This document shows, piece by piece, positions 7,344 through 15,073 of a stretch of DNA of 64,000 nt. Numbering within the stretch: the first letter of the stretch is position 1; every line of letters starts with the position of its first letter. This DNA is from DATDFB01 sp036522835 (GTDB lineage: Bacteria > Acidobacteriota > Thermoanaerobaculia > Gp7-AA8), in NCBI GenBank assembly GCA_036522835.1, contig DATDFB010000034.1, positions 17,974-81,973 of the forward strand, given 5' to 3'. The position numbers were made by a program, and so were the translations under genes. The notes beneath the pieces are model-generated. The model did no database searches and was not told the origin of the DNA. It saw nothing but the letters and a program-made list of their open reading frames with translations.

Positions 7344-8769
7344 GCACCATGGCCACGCCGCGCTCGTTCGCCGCGGCGATCACCTCGGCGTCGCGTACGG
7401 AGCCGCCGGGCTGGATGACGGCGCGGACGCCGGCGTCGGCGAGGATGTCGAGGCCGTCGCGGAAGGGGAAGAAGGCGTCGGACGCGGCGTAGGCGCCGGC
7501 GGTCGGCCGCGTCGCCTTCGTCACGGCGAGCTTGGCGGCGTCGACGCGGCTCATCTGCCCGGCGCCGATGCCGATCGACTGCGCCTCGCTCGTGATCACG
7601 ATGGCGTTCGACTTCACGTGCGCGCAGACGATCCAGGCGAACTCGAGGCCCCGAAGCTCTTCCTTGCTCGGCTGACGCTCAGTGACGACGCGCCAATTCT
7701 CGCGCGGGCCGATGCGGTCGACGCTCTGCTCGAGAATGCCGCCGGCGGCGGAGCGAAGCTCGACGTCGTTTTGCGGCGGCGGCGCCTCGATCAAACGCAA
7801 GTTTTTCTTCTTCGCCAGAATCGCCCGCGCGCCTTCGCTGAATGACGGCGCGACGATGACTTCGAGAAAGAGCGTCTCGATGACGCGCGCGGCGTCGTCG
7901 TCGAACTCGCGGTTCGCGCCGACGATGCCGCCGTAGGCCGACACGGGGTCGGCCTCCACCGCCGCCCGCAGCGCTTCGGCGTAGGTCTCGCGCCGCGCCA
8001 CGCCGCACGGGTTCGTGTGCTTGATCACCGCGGCGGCCGGCTCGCGGAACGCATGGGCAAGACGCATGGCCGCATCGAGGTCGAGGAGGTTGTTGTACGA
8101 CAGCTCCTTCCCCTGCAGCTGCGTGAACGAGCCGCCGTGGAACGTCGCCGACTGCTGCGGGTTCTCGCCGTAACGCAACGTCATCCCTCCGCCGGAGAGG
8201 AACCGCGCGATCGCGGCGTCGTAGCGCGAGGTCTTCTCGAACACGGCCACGGCGCAGCGGCGGCGGAAGTCGTCGGAAATCGCGCCGCTCTCGAATTCGC
8301 GCAGGAAGCCGGCGTAGAGCGACGGATCGGGGAGCGGCAGGACGTGCTTGTGGTTCTTCGCCGCGGCGCGGAGCATCGACGGGCCGCCAATGTCGATCTG
8401 CTCGATCGCCTCGTCGACCGTAACGCCTTCGCGCGCGATCGTTGCCTCGAACGGGTAGAGGTTGACGACGACGAGGTCGATCGGCGGAATCGACAGGCGC
8501 TCGACGTCGCCGCGATGCGCGTCGTTGTCGCGGTCATAGAGAATCGCCCCGAAGACGCGCGGGGTGAGCGTCTTCACGCGTCCGCCGAGGATCTCGGGCG
8601 CGCCCGACCACGCCGCGATCGGCGTCACGGCGACGCCGTTGGCGGCGAGGTGTTTGGCCGTACCGCCGGTGGAGAGGATCTCCACGCCGCGCGCGTGGAG
8701 GGCGCGGGCGAGCTCGATGATGCCGGTCTTGTCGGAGACGGAGAGGATCGCGCGCTCAATGTTTCGCAT
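7315..8769 (-). CDS. purH: Bifunctional AICAR formyltransferase/IMP cyclohydrolase
   Basis: 484 residues, slightly shorter than the usual 510-530. The N-terminal MGS-like IMP cyclohydrolase domain (ILSVSDKTGIIELARAL, EILSTGGTAKHL, GGRVKTLTPRVFGAIL, DLVVVNLYPFE) is followed by the AICAR transformylase domain (LRYGENPQQSATF, VIKHTNPCGVA, GAGQMSRVDAAKLA) and the conserved C-terminus ending FRH. It catalyses the last two steps of IMP synthesis. The start overlaps the end of the upstream secreted phospholipase-like gene by 14 bp, implying translational coupling with an unrelated function. No other pur genes are nearby. Confidence 0.97.
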   Translation of the reverse strand: MRNIERAILSVSDKTGIIELARALHARGVEILSTGGTAKHLAANGVAVTPIAAWSGAPEILGGRVKTLTPRVFGAILYDRDNDAHRGDVERLSIPPIDLVVVNLYPFEATIAREGVTVDEAIEQIDIGGPSMLRAAAKNHKHVLPLPDPSLYAGFLREFESGAISDDFRRRCAVAVFEKTSRYDAAIARFLSGGGMTLRYGENPQQSATFHGGSFTQLQGKELSYNNLLDLDAAMRLAHAFREPAAAVIKHTNPCGVARRETYAEALRAAVEADPVSAYGGIVGANREFDDDAARVIETLFLEVIVAPSFSEGARAILAKKKNLRLIEAPPPQNDVELRSAAGGILEQSVDRIGPRENWRVVTERQPSKEELRGLEFAWIVCAHVKSNAIVITSEAQSIGIGAGQMSRVDAAKLAVTKATRPTAGAYAASDAFFPFRDGLDILADAGVRAVIQPGGSVRDAEVIAAANERGVAMVLTGERHFRH

Positions 8770-9391
8770 TCGGAACGACGCCGCCGGCCTCCCGCCAGAT
8801 GTAGGTGAAGAGATTCGCCGTGTCGGTGACAGCGTGGGAGTAGCAGACGGAGGCGACGCCGAACGCGGTGGAATGATCGTCGAACGTCGCCGACGTCCCG
8901 CGCGTGTACTCCTCGGTGACCAGCGGCGTCAGCTTGGCCGTGCGTGCCAGGATGCGGTCGACGAACATGCCGAGGCGGAGCTGCGGCTCGGCGCCGTAGA
9001 AGACGGTGGGGAACTTGGCGATGCGCATCTCGAAAAAGTGCGCGTAGTCGGCGTCGCGGTAGGGATTGTTGGCATCGGCGATGAGATGGGCGAGGAGGCC
9101 GAGGTGCTCGGCGACGTCGCTCATCGGCTGGTTGGCCTTGAGCATGGCGATGGCGGTGTGCGTCTCCTTTTCGATGCGCTCCCGCAGCACGCCGTGCTGC
9201 CCCTCCTCGGCCACGGCTTTCTCCACGCCGCGCGCGTAGTCGCGGTGAAAGTCTTGGATGACGACGTAGAGGTCGGGCGGGGAGAGCTTTGCGCCGGCCG
9301 AGGCGATCTGGCGGTCGGCGGCGAGCGTCCAGGCGTGCGCGTTGAATGGGAGGAGAGCGAGAATCAGCAGCAGTCGCTTCACGTCTCGCAT
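8756..9391 (-). CDS. Secreted zinc-dependent phospholipase C/S1-P1 nuclease-like protein
   Basis: 211 residues with a signal peptide (LLLILALLPFNAHAW). The helical body contains metal-ligand-like motifs: Trp at the mature N-terminus, HRDY, HLGLLAHLIADANNPY (compare the HxxxDxH(Q/N)P motif of S1/P1 nucleases and zinc phospholipase C) and a late SHAVTDTANL. This suggests a zinc phosphodiesterase acting outside the cytoplasm. The family assignment is by motif and is moderate. Its ATG lies only 5 bp from the divergent uracil-DNA glycosylase ATG, and its 3' end overlaps purH. Confidence 0.6.
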   Translation of the reverse strand: MRDVKRLLLILALLPFNAHAWTLAADRQIASAGAKLSPPDLYVVIQDFHRDYARGVEKAVAEEGQHGVLRERIEKETHTAIAMLKANQPMSDVAEHLGLLAHLIADANNPYRDADYAHFFEMRIAKFPTVFYGAEPQLRLGMFVDRILARTAKLTPLVTEEYTRGTSATFDDHSTAFGVASVCYSHAVTDTANLFTYIWREAGGVVPNAKH

Positions 9392-9396
9392 CGTAC

Positions 9397-10041
9397 ATGA
9401 ATTTCGATGAGCATCTGGCCGCGCTCGCCGCGTGCCGCCTCTGCCCGAACGTGCTCGGCGCGCCGGTCATCGGCGCCGTCGCCGGCGCGACGGTGATGCT
9501 CGTCGGGCAGGCGCCGGGACCGCGCGAGATGGAGCAGCGCCGCCCCTTCGCCTTCACCGCCGGCCGGCGCATGTTCGCCTGGTTCGAGCGCCTCGGCGTG
9601 AGCGAAGAGGAGTTCCGCGCGAGCGTGCACATGTGCGCGGTGATCCGCTGCTTTCCGGGACGCGATCCGAAGGCGGGCGGCGACCGCGTGCCGTCACCCG
9701 AGGAGATCGCAAACTGCGCCGGACACCTCGACCGCGAGATCGCGCTGCTCGCCCCGAAGCTGGTGATCGCGGTGGGGACGCTCGCGGCGGCGGCGCTGGG
9801 TGTCACCCCGAGCGTGAGCGAGGGGGCCCCTCGCTTCGCTCGGGGTGACACCAAGCTCAAGGACGTCGTCGGCCGCGTTCACCGCGTCAAGCGCGCCGGC
9901 AAGGCGTTCGACGTGGTCGTCCTACCGCATCCCTCGGGACGCTCGACGTGGACGAACAAGCCGGAGAATGCCGCCCTGCTGCAGCGGTCGCTCGAGCTGA
10001 TCGGCGCGCACGCGGCGTGGCGGAAGACGTTTCAGAAATGA
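9397..10041 (+). CDS. Uracil-DNA glycosylase superfamily (family 4/5-like), Fe-S type
   Basis: 214 residues. Conserved pieces: CRLCPN near the N-terminus, the active-site loop VGQAPGPREMEQRRPF, the segment CFPGRDP, an Asn-Cys (NCAGHL), LVIAVGTLAA and the C-terminal HPSGRSTW. The four Cys fit the 4Fe-4S ligand set of family 4/5 UDGs. The enzyme removes uracil from DNA. Residues about 135-152 (VTPSVSEGAPRFARGDT) are encoded by a 54-bp perfect-ended palindrome at 9799-9852 and form an 18-codon in-frame insert not expected in the family. The start is chosen at MNFDEHL, the usual N-terminus. Confidence 0.85.
   Translation: MNFDEHLAALAACRLCPNVLGAPVIGAVAGATVMLVGQAPGPREMEQRRPFAFTAGRRMFAWFERLGVSEEEFRASVHMCAVIRCFPGRDPKAGGDRVPSPEEIANCAGHLDREIALLAPKLVIAVGTLAAAALGVTPSVSEGAPRFARGDTKLKDVVGRVHRVKRAGKAFDVVVLPHPSGRSTWTNKPENAALLQRSLELIGAHAAWRKTFQK
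9799..9852. repeat. 54-bp palindromic element inside the UDG gene
   Basis: The left arm GGTGTCACCCCGAGCG and right arm CGCTCGGGGTGACACC are perfect inverted complements; the centre is GC-rich. Length 54 bp equals 18 codons, so the reading frame of the host gene is preserved and no stop is introduced. It is a different family from the other palindromes in this window, and no second copy was seen here. Confidence 0.85.
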
Positions 10042-10200
10042 TCACTTCGTCGGCTCGTCCGACGCCTTCTGCTCGTCGAGCAACTTCTGCAGCTCGCGGC
10101 GCAACCGCACCGACTTCCGCACCGTCCAGATGTTGTACGCCGTCCAGGCGATGATCAGGACGAAGGAGACGGCGAGGAAGACGATGGCGCCGCCGTCCAT
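10042..10200 (-). CDS. Small single-span membrane protein (52 aa)
   Basis: 52 residues: MDGGAIVFLAVSFVLIIAWT forms one transmembrane helix, followed by a charged amphipathic tail (RKSVRLRRELQKLL and an acidic end). The ATG directly abuts the stop codon of the upstream DUF1579-like gene (10201), so the two are cotranslated. The stop is 3 bp from the stop of the convergent UDG gene. Function is unknown; the topology suggests a membrane-anchored helper. Confidence 0.6.
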   Translation of the reverse strand: MDGGAIVFLAVSFVLIIAWTAYNIWTVRKSVRLRRELQKLLDEQKASDEPTK

Positions 10201-10683
10201 CTATTTCTTCCGTGAATTCCAGGCCATGCTCGGCGCGAACGCCTCGGGTTTCCCGGCCGGGGCGATGTCGACCTTCGCGGCCAGCACGCCGTTCGCGCCT
10301 AGGGTGTAGGTGAGGCGGGCGCGGTTCACTCCGGGCATGGCGTCGCTCGTCAGCACGATCGTGTTCTTCGCCGGCGCCGTCACCTCGTAGCCGACGACGT
10401 AGCCGCTGCTGTCGTAGTACGCGGCGCGCAGGTGATCGCCGTACGGAAAGATCACCAGCAGGTCTTCGTGCTTCATGGGCTTGCCGCCGGCGCCCGGGAT
10501 CGTCGCCCAGCTTTTGCGGAGGATGACGTGATTGTCGAGCGCGCGCTCGAACGTGGCCGCGCCGCTGCCGCTGTCGGCGTTCCAGGTGCCGAGGAGGAAG
10601 GCGAGGCGGTTGAGATCGGGCGCGGCGGCGTGAATGGGGAGGGCGGCGAACAGGAGCAGACCGAGGAGCATCCGTCGAGTCAT
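10201..10683 (-). CDS. Secreted DUF1579-like protein
   Basis: 160 residues with a signal peptide (MLLGLLLFAALPIHAAA). The mature part starts LNRLAFLLGTWNADSG, the signature of DUF1579/lipocalin-like secreted proteins in which a beta barrel follows the LxGTW motif. Later strands include LLVIFPYGDHLRAAYYDSSG and NTIVLTSD. The role is unknown; the fold suggests binding of a small hydrophobic ligand. It overlaps the upstream threonine aldolase gene by 4 bp (ATGA) and is followed without a gap by the 52-aa membrane protein. Confidence 0.65.
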   Translation of the reverse strand: MTRRMLLGLLLFAALPIHAAAPDLNRLAFLLGTWNADSGSGAATFERALDNHVILRKSWATIPGAGGKPMKHEDLLVIFPYGDHLRAAYYDSSGYVVGYEVTAPAKNTIVLTSDAMPGVNRARLTYTLGANGVLAAKVDIAPAGKPEAFAPSMAWNSRKK

Positions 10684-11711
10684 TGGGCACCTCCTCCGAC
10701 AATCTTAGCCGCGAACGCATCGACATCCGCTTCCGTTGTGGCCCAGCCGGTCACGAGGCGATAGACGTCGTCGCCTAGGATTGGCCAGGCCGCGAATTGG
10801 AATCCATCCTCTTGCAAAGCATCGGCGAGCGCCGGCGCGAAGCGGACGAAGACGATGTTCGCGTCGACGCGGCGGACGATCTCGACGGGCGGCGCGATTC
10901 GATCGGCGAGACGCGCGGCCATGAGGTTCGCGTGGCGCGCGTGGCGCAGCCAGAGGCCGTCGGTCAGGTATGCCTCGAGCTGCGCGGAGAAGAAGCGCAT
11001 CTTCGACGGACGATGGCCGCCGCGGTGGATGCGGATCGACAGCTCCTCGGCGAGCTCCTTGCGAAACAGGACGATGAGGTCGGCCGACATGGCGCCGTTC
11101 TTCGTCGCGCCGAAGGCGAGGGCGTCGACGCCGGCGCGCCACGACATCTCCGCCGGCGAGGCGCCGCTCGCGGCGACGGCGTTGGCGAAGCGCGCGCCGT
11201 CCATCTGCACGCGGAGATTCGCCGATCTGGCAAGCTCGCCCAGGGCTTGCAGCTCCGCGACGGAGTAGACCGTGCCGGCTTCCGTCGCGTTCGTGATGCT
11301 GAGGCACGCCGGCACGGCCACGTCGCTCTTGCGCATCGACGCCAGCGCCTCGGCGACCGCGCCCGGAACGAGCTTGCCGTCCGCGCCGTCGATCGGCACG
11401 AGCTTCGCGCCGTTGCTGAAGAACGTGACGGCACCGAGCTCTTCGCGCTCGATGTGCGCGTTCGCGTGACAGAACACCGCGCCCCACGGCGCCGTCAGCG
11501 CGGCGACGGAGAGGGCGTTGCCGGCGATGCCGCTGAGGATCGGGAAGACTTCGACGTCGGTCTCGAAGATCTCGCAGCACTGCCGGCGCACGCGCGCGGT
11601 GATGTCGTCGCCGCCGTACGAGCTCATCGAGCCGGCGTTCGCGCGCACGACCGCGTCGAGGATCTCCGGCGCGGCGGGCAAAACGTTGTCGGAACGAAAG
11701 TCTTGTGTCAC
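10680..11711 (-). CDS. Low-specificity L-threonine aldolase-like PLP enzyme
   Basis: 343 residues, the normal length for the beta-eliminating-lyase/threonine aldolase family. The N-terminus has DFRSDN, and the PLP Lys lies in FGATKNGAM, matching the conserved FGATKNG of GLY1/LtaE relatives. The Asp of RVQMDGARFANA contacts the pyridine ring. The enzyme would cleave L-threonine or L-allo-threonine to glycine and acetaldehyde. It is the first gene of a three-gene operon with the DUF1579-like and small membrane proteins, whose link to amino-acid metabolism is not evident. Upstream lies the hairpin at 11736-11814. Confidence 0.88.
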   Translation of the reverse strand: MTQDFRSDNVLPAAPEILDAVVRANAGSMSSYGGDDITARVRRQCCEIFETDVEVFPILSGIAGNALSVAALTAPWGAVFCHANAHIEREELGAVTFFSNGAKLVPIDGADGKLVPGAVAEALASMRKSDVAVPACLSITNATEAGTVYSVAELQALGELARSANLRVQMDGARFANAVAASGASPAEMSWRAGVDALAFGATKNGAMSADLIVLFRKELAEELSIRIHRGGHRPSKMRFFSAQLEAYLTDGLWLRHARHANLMAARLADRIAPPVEIVRRVDANIVFVRFAPALADALQEDGFQFAAWPILGDDVYRLVTGWATTEADVDAFAAKIVGGGAQ

Positions 11712-11735
11712 GCGCGCTTCATACCACGCCGCACC

Positions 11736-11814
11736 GAGTCCTGAGTCCTGGTCCTGGGTCCTGAGTGTTGCGGCAACTCAGGACTCAGGACGCAGGACCC
11801 AGGACCCAGGACTT
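11736..11814. repeat. Hairpin with heptad-repeat arms, class GGTCCTG
   Basis: The left arm is a run of GAGTCCTG/GGTCCTG units, the centre is GTTGCGGCAAC, and the right arm is the complementary run of CAGGACT/CAGGACC units. It occupies most of the 122 bp between two divergent genes (aldolase start 11711, GlmS-like start 11834). It therefore cannot be a terminator of either gene and may form part of a shared promoter region. Confidence 0.85.
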
Positions 11815-11833
11815 GTACAATGCCGCGTCCTTC

Positions 11834-13834
11834 ATGTGCGGCGTGATCGGCTTCATCAGCGAAGCGCACCGCGATGACCTCGGCGTCGTCGCCGCGGAGC
11901 TCCTCAAGACCCTCGAGTACCGCGGCTACGACTCCACCGGCGCGGCCGTGCAGGACTCCGGCGAATCGATCATCCTGCGCAAGGGCGTCGGCGCGCCGTC
12001 GGTGATGGTCGAGACGCTCGGCATCACCGCGCTGGCCGGGTCGATCCTTTGCGGCCAGGTGCGCTGGGCGACGTTCGGTTCGGTCGACGACCTCAACGCG
12101 CAGCCGCACGAAGTCCGCTGCAAGACGCACATCTACGGCGCGCACAACGGCAACGTGACGAACTGCGACGACCTCAAGACATGGCTGACGGCGGAGGGAC
12201 ACGACGTCGTCTCCGATAACGACGGCGAGATGCTCGTGCACACGGTCGAGCACGAGCTCGCCGCCGCGTTGCGCGACGACGGCGGCGACCGCCGCGCCGC
12301 GATGCGCCGCGCGATCGTGAAGGCAGGCACGCGGCTGAAGGGCTCGTACGCCGCCGTGGTGGTCGATCCGGTCTCGCGCACGGTGTGGGCGATCAAGCAG
12401 GGCTCGAGCCTCTACTTCGGCCTCGGCGACGATTTCGCCATCGCCTCGTCGGATCTCTCCTCGGTGCTGAAGCTGACGCAGCTCCTCGTGCCGATGTCCG
12501 AGGGCGAGTTCGCCGAGTACACGGCGGCGGCGCACGCGCTCTACCGCGTGCGCGACGGCGCGCCGGTCGAGCGCGCGCCGGTGCGCAGCACGCTGCAGGC
12601 GAAGGACGCGGAGCTCTTGCCGCAGTTCCGCACGTTCATGGAGCAGGAGATCGACGCGCAGGACGAGACGTGCCGGCGCATCGCCGCGCTGTTCGACGCG
12701 GGAAGCGAGTTTCTGGCGTCGGCCGACGCGGTGCTCGACGCTTTCCGCCATGCGCTCGCGCACAACGGCCGCGTCTTTTTCGTCTGCTGCGGCAGCTCGT
12801 ATCACGCCGCACTCGCCGGCGCGGTCTTTTTCAACGAGCTCGCGCATGCGGAGATCGTCCCGGTGCTGCCGGGCGACTTCCGCGGCCGCTTCGCCGCGTC
12901 GCTGCGCCCGACCGACGTCGTCGTCGCGGTGAGCCAAAGCGGCGAGACGAAGGATCTGATCGACGTGATGAATCACGTCATCGCCACAGGACTCCCGATC
13001 CGCCGCATCGGCATCGTCAACAACGTCTCGTCGACGCTGGGGCAGGAGAAGTGCGACACGGTGCTGCCGCTGCGCTGCGGCCTGGAGATTGCGGTGCCGG
13101 CGACGAAGAGCTACATCAATCAACTGGCGATGATGTATGGCCTCGCGGCGCGCCTCGGCGGAGGCGCGGGCGCGCTCTCCGCGCTGCCGGCGCTGATCCG
13201 CGAGACGTTGACGACGACCACGGATGCCGTCGACGACGCCGCGCGCCTGCTCTATCTCAAGCCGAGCATGCACATCCTCGCCACGCGTCTCCTCGCCGTG
13301 GCGAAGGAGGGGGCGCTGAAGATCCGCGAGGTGGTGCTCAACCACACCGAGGGCTACGAGGCCTCGGAGTTCAAGCACGGCCCGAACACGATCCTCGGCG
13401 TGAACACGGTCTTCGGCATCGAGGCGGTGCTGCGCTACGCCGAGTCGCGCGACTTCGCCAGCCTGTACGAAGACTATCCGCTGATCTTCGTCACCGGCCC
13501 CGACGCCACCGACGTCGACCTGACGGTCTCGCAGATCAACACGCACAAGATCCGCGGCGCAACGTGCGTGATGATTGCCGAGGAGAACGCGGCGCTGCGG
13601 CAGGCGATCGCGAAGCCGCCGGCGGGCAATCCGTCGTATCAATCGGCATACATCGTCCTGCCGGCCACCGGCGACAACCTGATGACCGTGTTCACCGCGA
13701 CGGTGGTCCTGCAGCGCCTGGCACTGCGGATGTCGGAGATGAAGGCGGAGTTCCTTGACGGCCTCGGCCTCGAGGACCACGGCGTGCACCCGGACGTGCC
13801 GAAGAACGTGAGCAAGTCGATCACGGTCGACTGA
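11834..13834 (+). CDS. Glutamine-fructose-6-phosphate aminotransferase-like protein (GlmS family)
   Basis: 666 residues. Cys2 (MCGVIGF) is the N-terminal nucleophile of the class II glutaminase domain, with YRGYDSTGAAV, QVRWATFG and HNGNVTNC motifs. Two SIS sugar-isomerase domains follow (CGSSYHAALAG, SQSGETKDLIDV, then EASEFKHGPNTI), and the C-terminus PKNVSKSITVD matches the family's conserved end. GlmS makes glucosamine-6-phosphate for peptidoglycan. Differences from the housekeeping enzyme (QVRWATFG in place of HTRWATHG) suggest a diverged lineage or paralogue. Only 20 bp separate the upstream hairpin from the ATG, so no glmS ribozyme is present. Confidence 0.85.
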   Translation: MCGVIGFISEAHRDDLGVVAAELLKTLEYRGYDSTGAAVQDSGESIILRKGVGAPSVMVETLGITALAGSILCGQVRWATFGSVDDLNAQPHEVRCKTHIYGAHNGNVTNCDDLKTWLTAEGHDVVSDNDGEMLVHTVEHELAAALRDDGGDRRAAMRRAIVKAGTRLKGSYAAVVVDPVSRTVWAIKQGSSLYFGLGDDFAIASSDLSSVLKLTQLLVPMSEGEFAEYTAAAHALYRVRDGAPVERAPVRSTLQAKDAELLPQFRTFMEQEIDAQDETCRRIAALFDAGSEFLASADAVLDAFRHALAHNGRVFFVCCGSSYHAALAGAVFFNELAHAEIVPVLPGDFRGRFAASLRPTDVVVAVSQSGETKDLIDVMNHVIATGLPIRRIGIVNNVSSTLGQEKCDTVLPLRCGLEIAVPATKSYINQLAMMYGLAARLGGGAGALSALPALIRETLTTTTDAVDDAARLLYLKPSMHILATRLLAVAKEGALKIREVVLNHTEGYEASEFKHGPNTILGVNTVFGIEAVLRYAESRDFASLYEDYPLIFVTGPDATDVDLTVSQINTHKIRGATCVMIAEENAALRQAIAKPPAGNPSYQSAYIVLPATGDNLMTVFTATVVLQRLALRMSEMKAEFLDGLGLEDHGVHPDVPKNVSKSITVD

Positions 13835-13879
13835 AGCGGCATTTCGGTTGCAATTCCTTCCATCGAAAGGAGCTCTTCG

Positions 13880-14062
13880 ATGGCAGGCAAACGGGAGCTG
13901 ATCGAGCCGCACAGCGGCGACAAACGCTACGTACGGCGGGACGCGCAGGGACGTTTCAGCGAGGTCGACGACGTCGGCCGCTCGCTGACGCAGGACCGGC
14001 GGCGCCACGCGAAGACATCGTCGAAGCCGGGCTACGGCGACCGCGGCGACCGCAAGCGGTAA
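13880..14062 (+). CDS. Small basic conserved protein (60 aa)
   Basis: 60 residues, almost all charged or polar: MAGKRELIEPHSGDKRYVRR, then FSEVDDVGRSLTQDRR and a Lys/Arg-rich end GYGDRGDRKR. I recognise this as a small widespread bacterial family without known function. It is preceded by a strong GAAAGGAG ribosome-binding site (about 13864-13871). It lies 45 bp after the GlmS-like gene, but the own ribosome-binding site suggests independent high expression. It is likely cytosolic and disordered, perhaps nucleic-acid binding (inference from charge). Confidence 0.7.
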   Translation: MAGKRELIEPHSGDKRYVRRDAQGRFSEVDDVGRSLTQDRRRHAKTSSKPGYGDRGDRKR

Positions 14063-14110
14063 CGGTTTTCTTTTCGACGATCGCGTGTCTCATCCAGCCA
14101 GGAGGCTGCG

Positions 14111-14830
14111 ATGAGAAAGAGTTTGATGACGGCAATGGCGCTCGCGCTCGTCTGCGCGAGCGCCTCCGCGTCGATGGAGGTGCTGGTCGAGGGCGCCCCC
14201 GTCCGCGAATACCACCACAACGGCACGGTCTACATCGAGGCGCTGCGCGGACGCGACTTCTCGATCCGCCTGTCGAATCCGACACCGTACCGCGTCGCGG
14301 TGGCGCTGTCGGTCGACGGCCTGAATACGATCGACGCGCGCCACACCAGCGCCTGGAGCGCGCGCAAGTGGGTGCTCGACCCGTGGGAGTCGACGGTGAT
14401 CTCCGGCTGGCAGGTCGACATGGGCACGGCGCGCCGCTTTTTCTTCACCGGCGAGCGCAACTCCTACGGCGCCGCGCTCGGCCAGACGCAGAACCTCGGC
14501 GTGATCGAAGCGGTGTTCTACCGCGAGCGGCCGCGCCGCCGCGACGCGAAGGTGGCGCCGCCGTCCCCGCCGGCGAGCGGGTCGGCCGCCGCGCCGAGGG
14601 AGATGGAGTCGAACAAGGGGATGGCGGACGAGTACGCGGCCACCGGCATGGGCGAGCGCGACCGCCACGAAGTCGAAGCCGTCGACATCGATCTCGACTC
14701 GACGCCCATCGCCTCCGCGCGCGTCCGCTACGAGTTCCGCCCGCAGCTCGTGAGGTTGGGCGTGCTGCTGGAGCCGTCGCCGCTCGAGCGCCGGGAGGGG
14801 GCGCGGGGGTTCTGTCCGGAGCCGCGGTGA
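14111..14830 (+). CDS. Secreted hypothetical protein
   Basis: 239 residues with a signal peptide ending near ASASA (about residue 21). The N-terminal half is a beta-rich domain: VEGAPVREYHHNGTVYIEAL, LSNPTPYRVAVALSVDGLN, then KWVLDPWESTVISGWQ and RRFFFTGE. The C-terminal half is a low-complexity Pro/Ala/Arg linker and a short strand-rich end. The DGLN and PW motifs recur in secreted proteins of uncultured soil bacteria; no function is known to me. An AGGAGG ribosome-binding site lies at about 14100-14105. The stop codon is followed after two bases by a REP element. Confidence 0.5.
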   Translation: MRKSLMTAMALALVCASASASMEVLVEGAPVREYHHNGTVYIEALRGRDFSIRLSNPTPYRVAVALSVDGLNTIDARHTSAWSARKWVLDPWESTVISGWQVDMGTARRFFFTGERNSYGAALGQTQNLGVIEAVFYRERPRRRDAKVAPPSPPASGSAAAPREMESNKGMADEYAATGMGERDRHEVEAVDIDLDSTPIASARVRYEFRPQLVRLGVLLEPSPLERREGARGFCPEPR

Positions 14831-14832
14831 TG

Positions 14833-14889
14833 TGGAGTGCGCCGGCCATGCCGGCGCTGTGAGTGCGGCGGCATGGCCGCCGCACTCCA
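14833..14889. repeat. 57-bp REP-like inverted dimer, copy A1
   Basis: TGGAGTGCGCCGGCCATGCC and its continuation form one sub-hairpin (GCGCCGGC-CAT-GCCGGCGC), and GCGGCGGC-ATG-GCCGCCGC forms the second; the outer ends TGGAGTGC and GCACTCCA also pair. The left sub-hairpin differs from copy A7 by changes on both arms that keep pairing. The element starts 2 bases after the TGA at 14828-14830. Confidence 0.9.
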
Positions 14890-15035
14890 TAATGCCGCGT
14901 CTGCGGCTCCGAGCTTCGCGCGATTCAGACGAATCTGCCGTTCGAGACCTCCGAGCGCACGATCGTGATCGTCAAAGACGCGTGGAGGAGATGCGCGCGC
15001 GCGCTCGAAATAGTTCCCTTCGCCGCGTAAATGGC

Positions 15036-15067
15036 GTGGAGGACAGGCAAGAGTGCCTGTCCTCCAC
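15036..15067. terminator. Perfect hairpin, possible terminator or dispersed palindrome
   Basis: GTGGAGGACAGGCA, loop AGAG, TGCCTGTCCTCCAC: 14-bp perfect arms. It lies 6 bp beyond the stop codon of the minus-strand cadherin-like gene, a position suited to transcript termination or 3' protection. There is no clear U-run on either strand. The rest of 14890-15073 shows no gene. Confidence 0.6.
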
Positions 15068-15073
15068 TGAGCG

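Noticed and set aside
11712..11833. glmS ribozyme upstream of the GlmS-like gene
   Set aside because: The space is almost filled by the heptad hairpin; no ribozyme core could fit.
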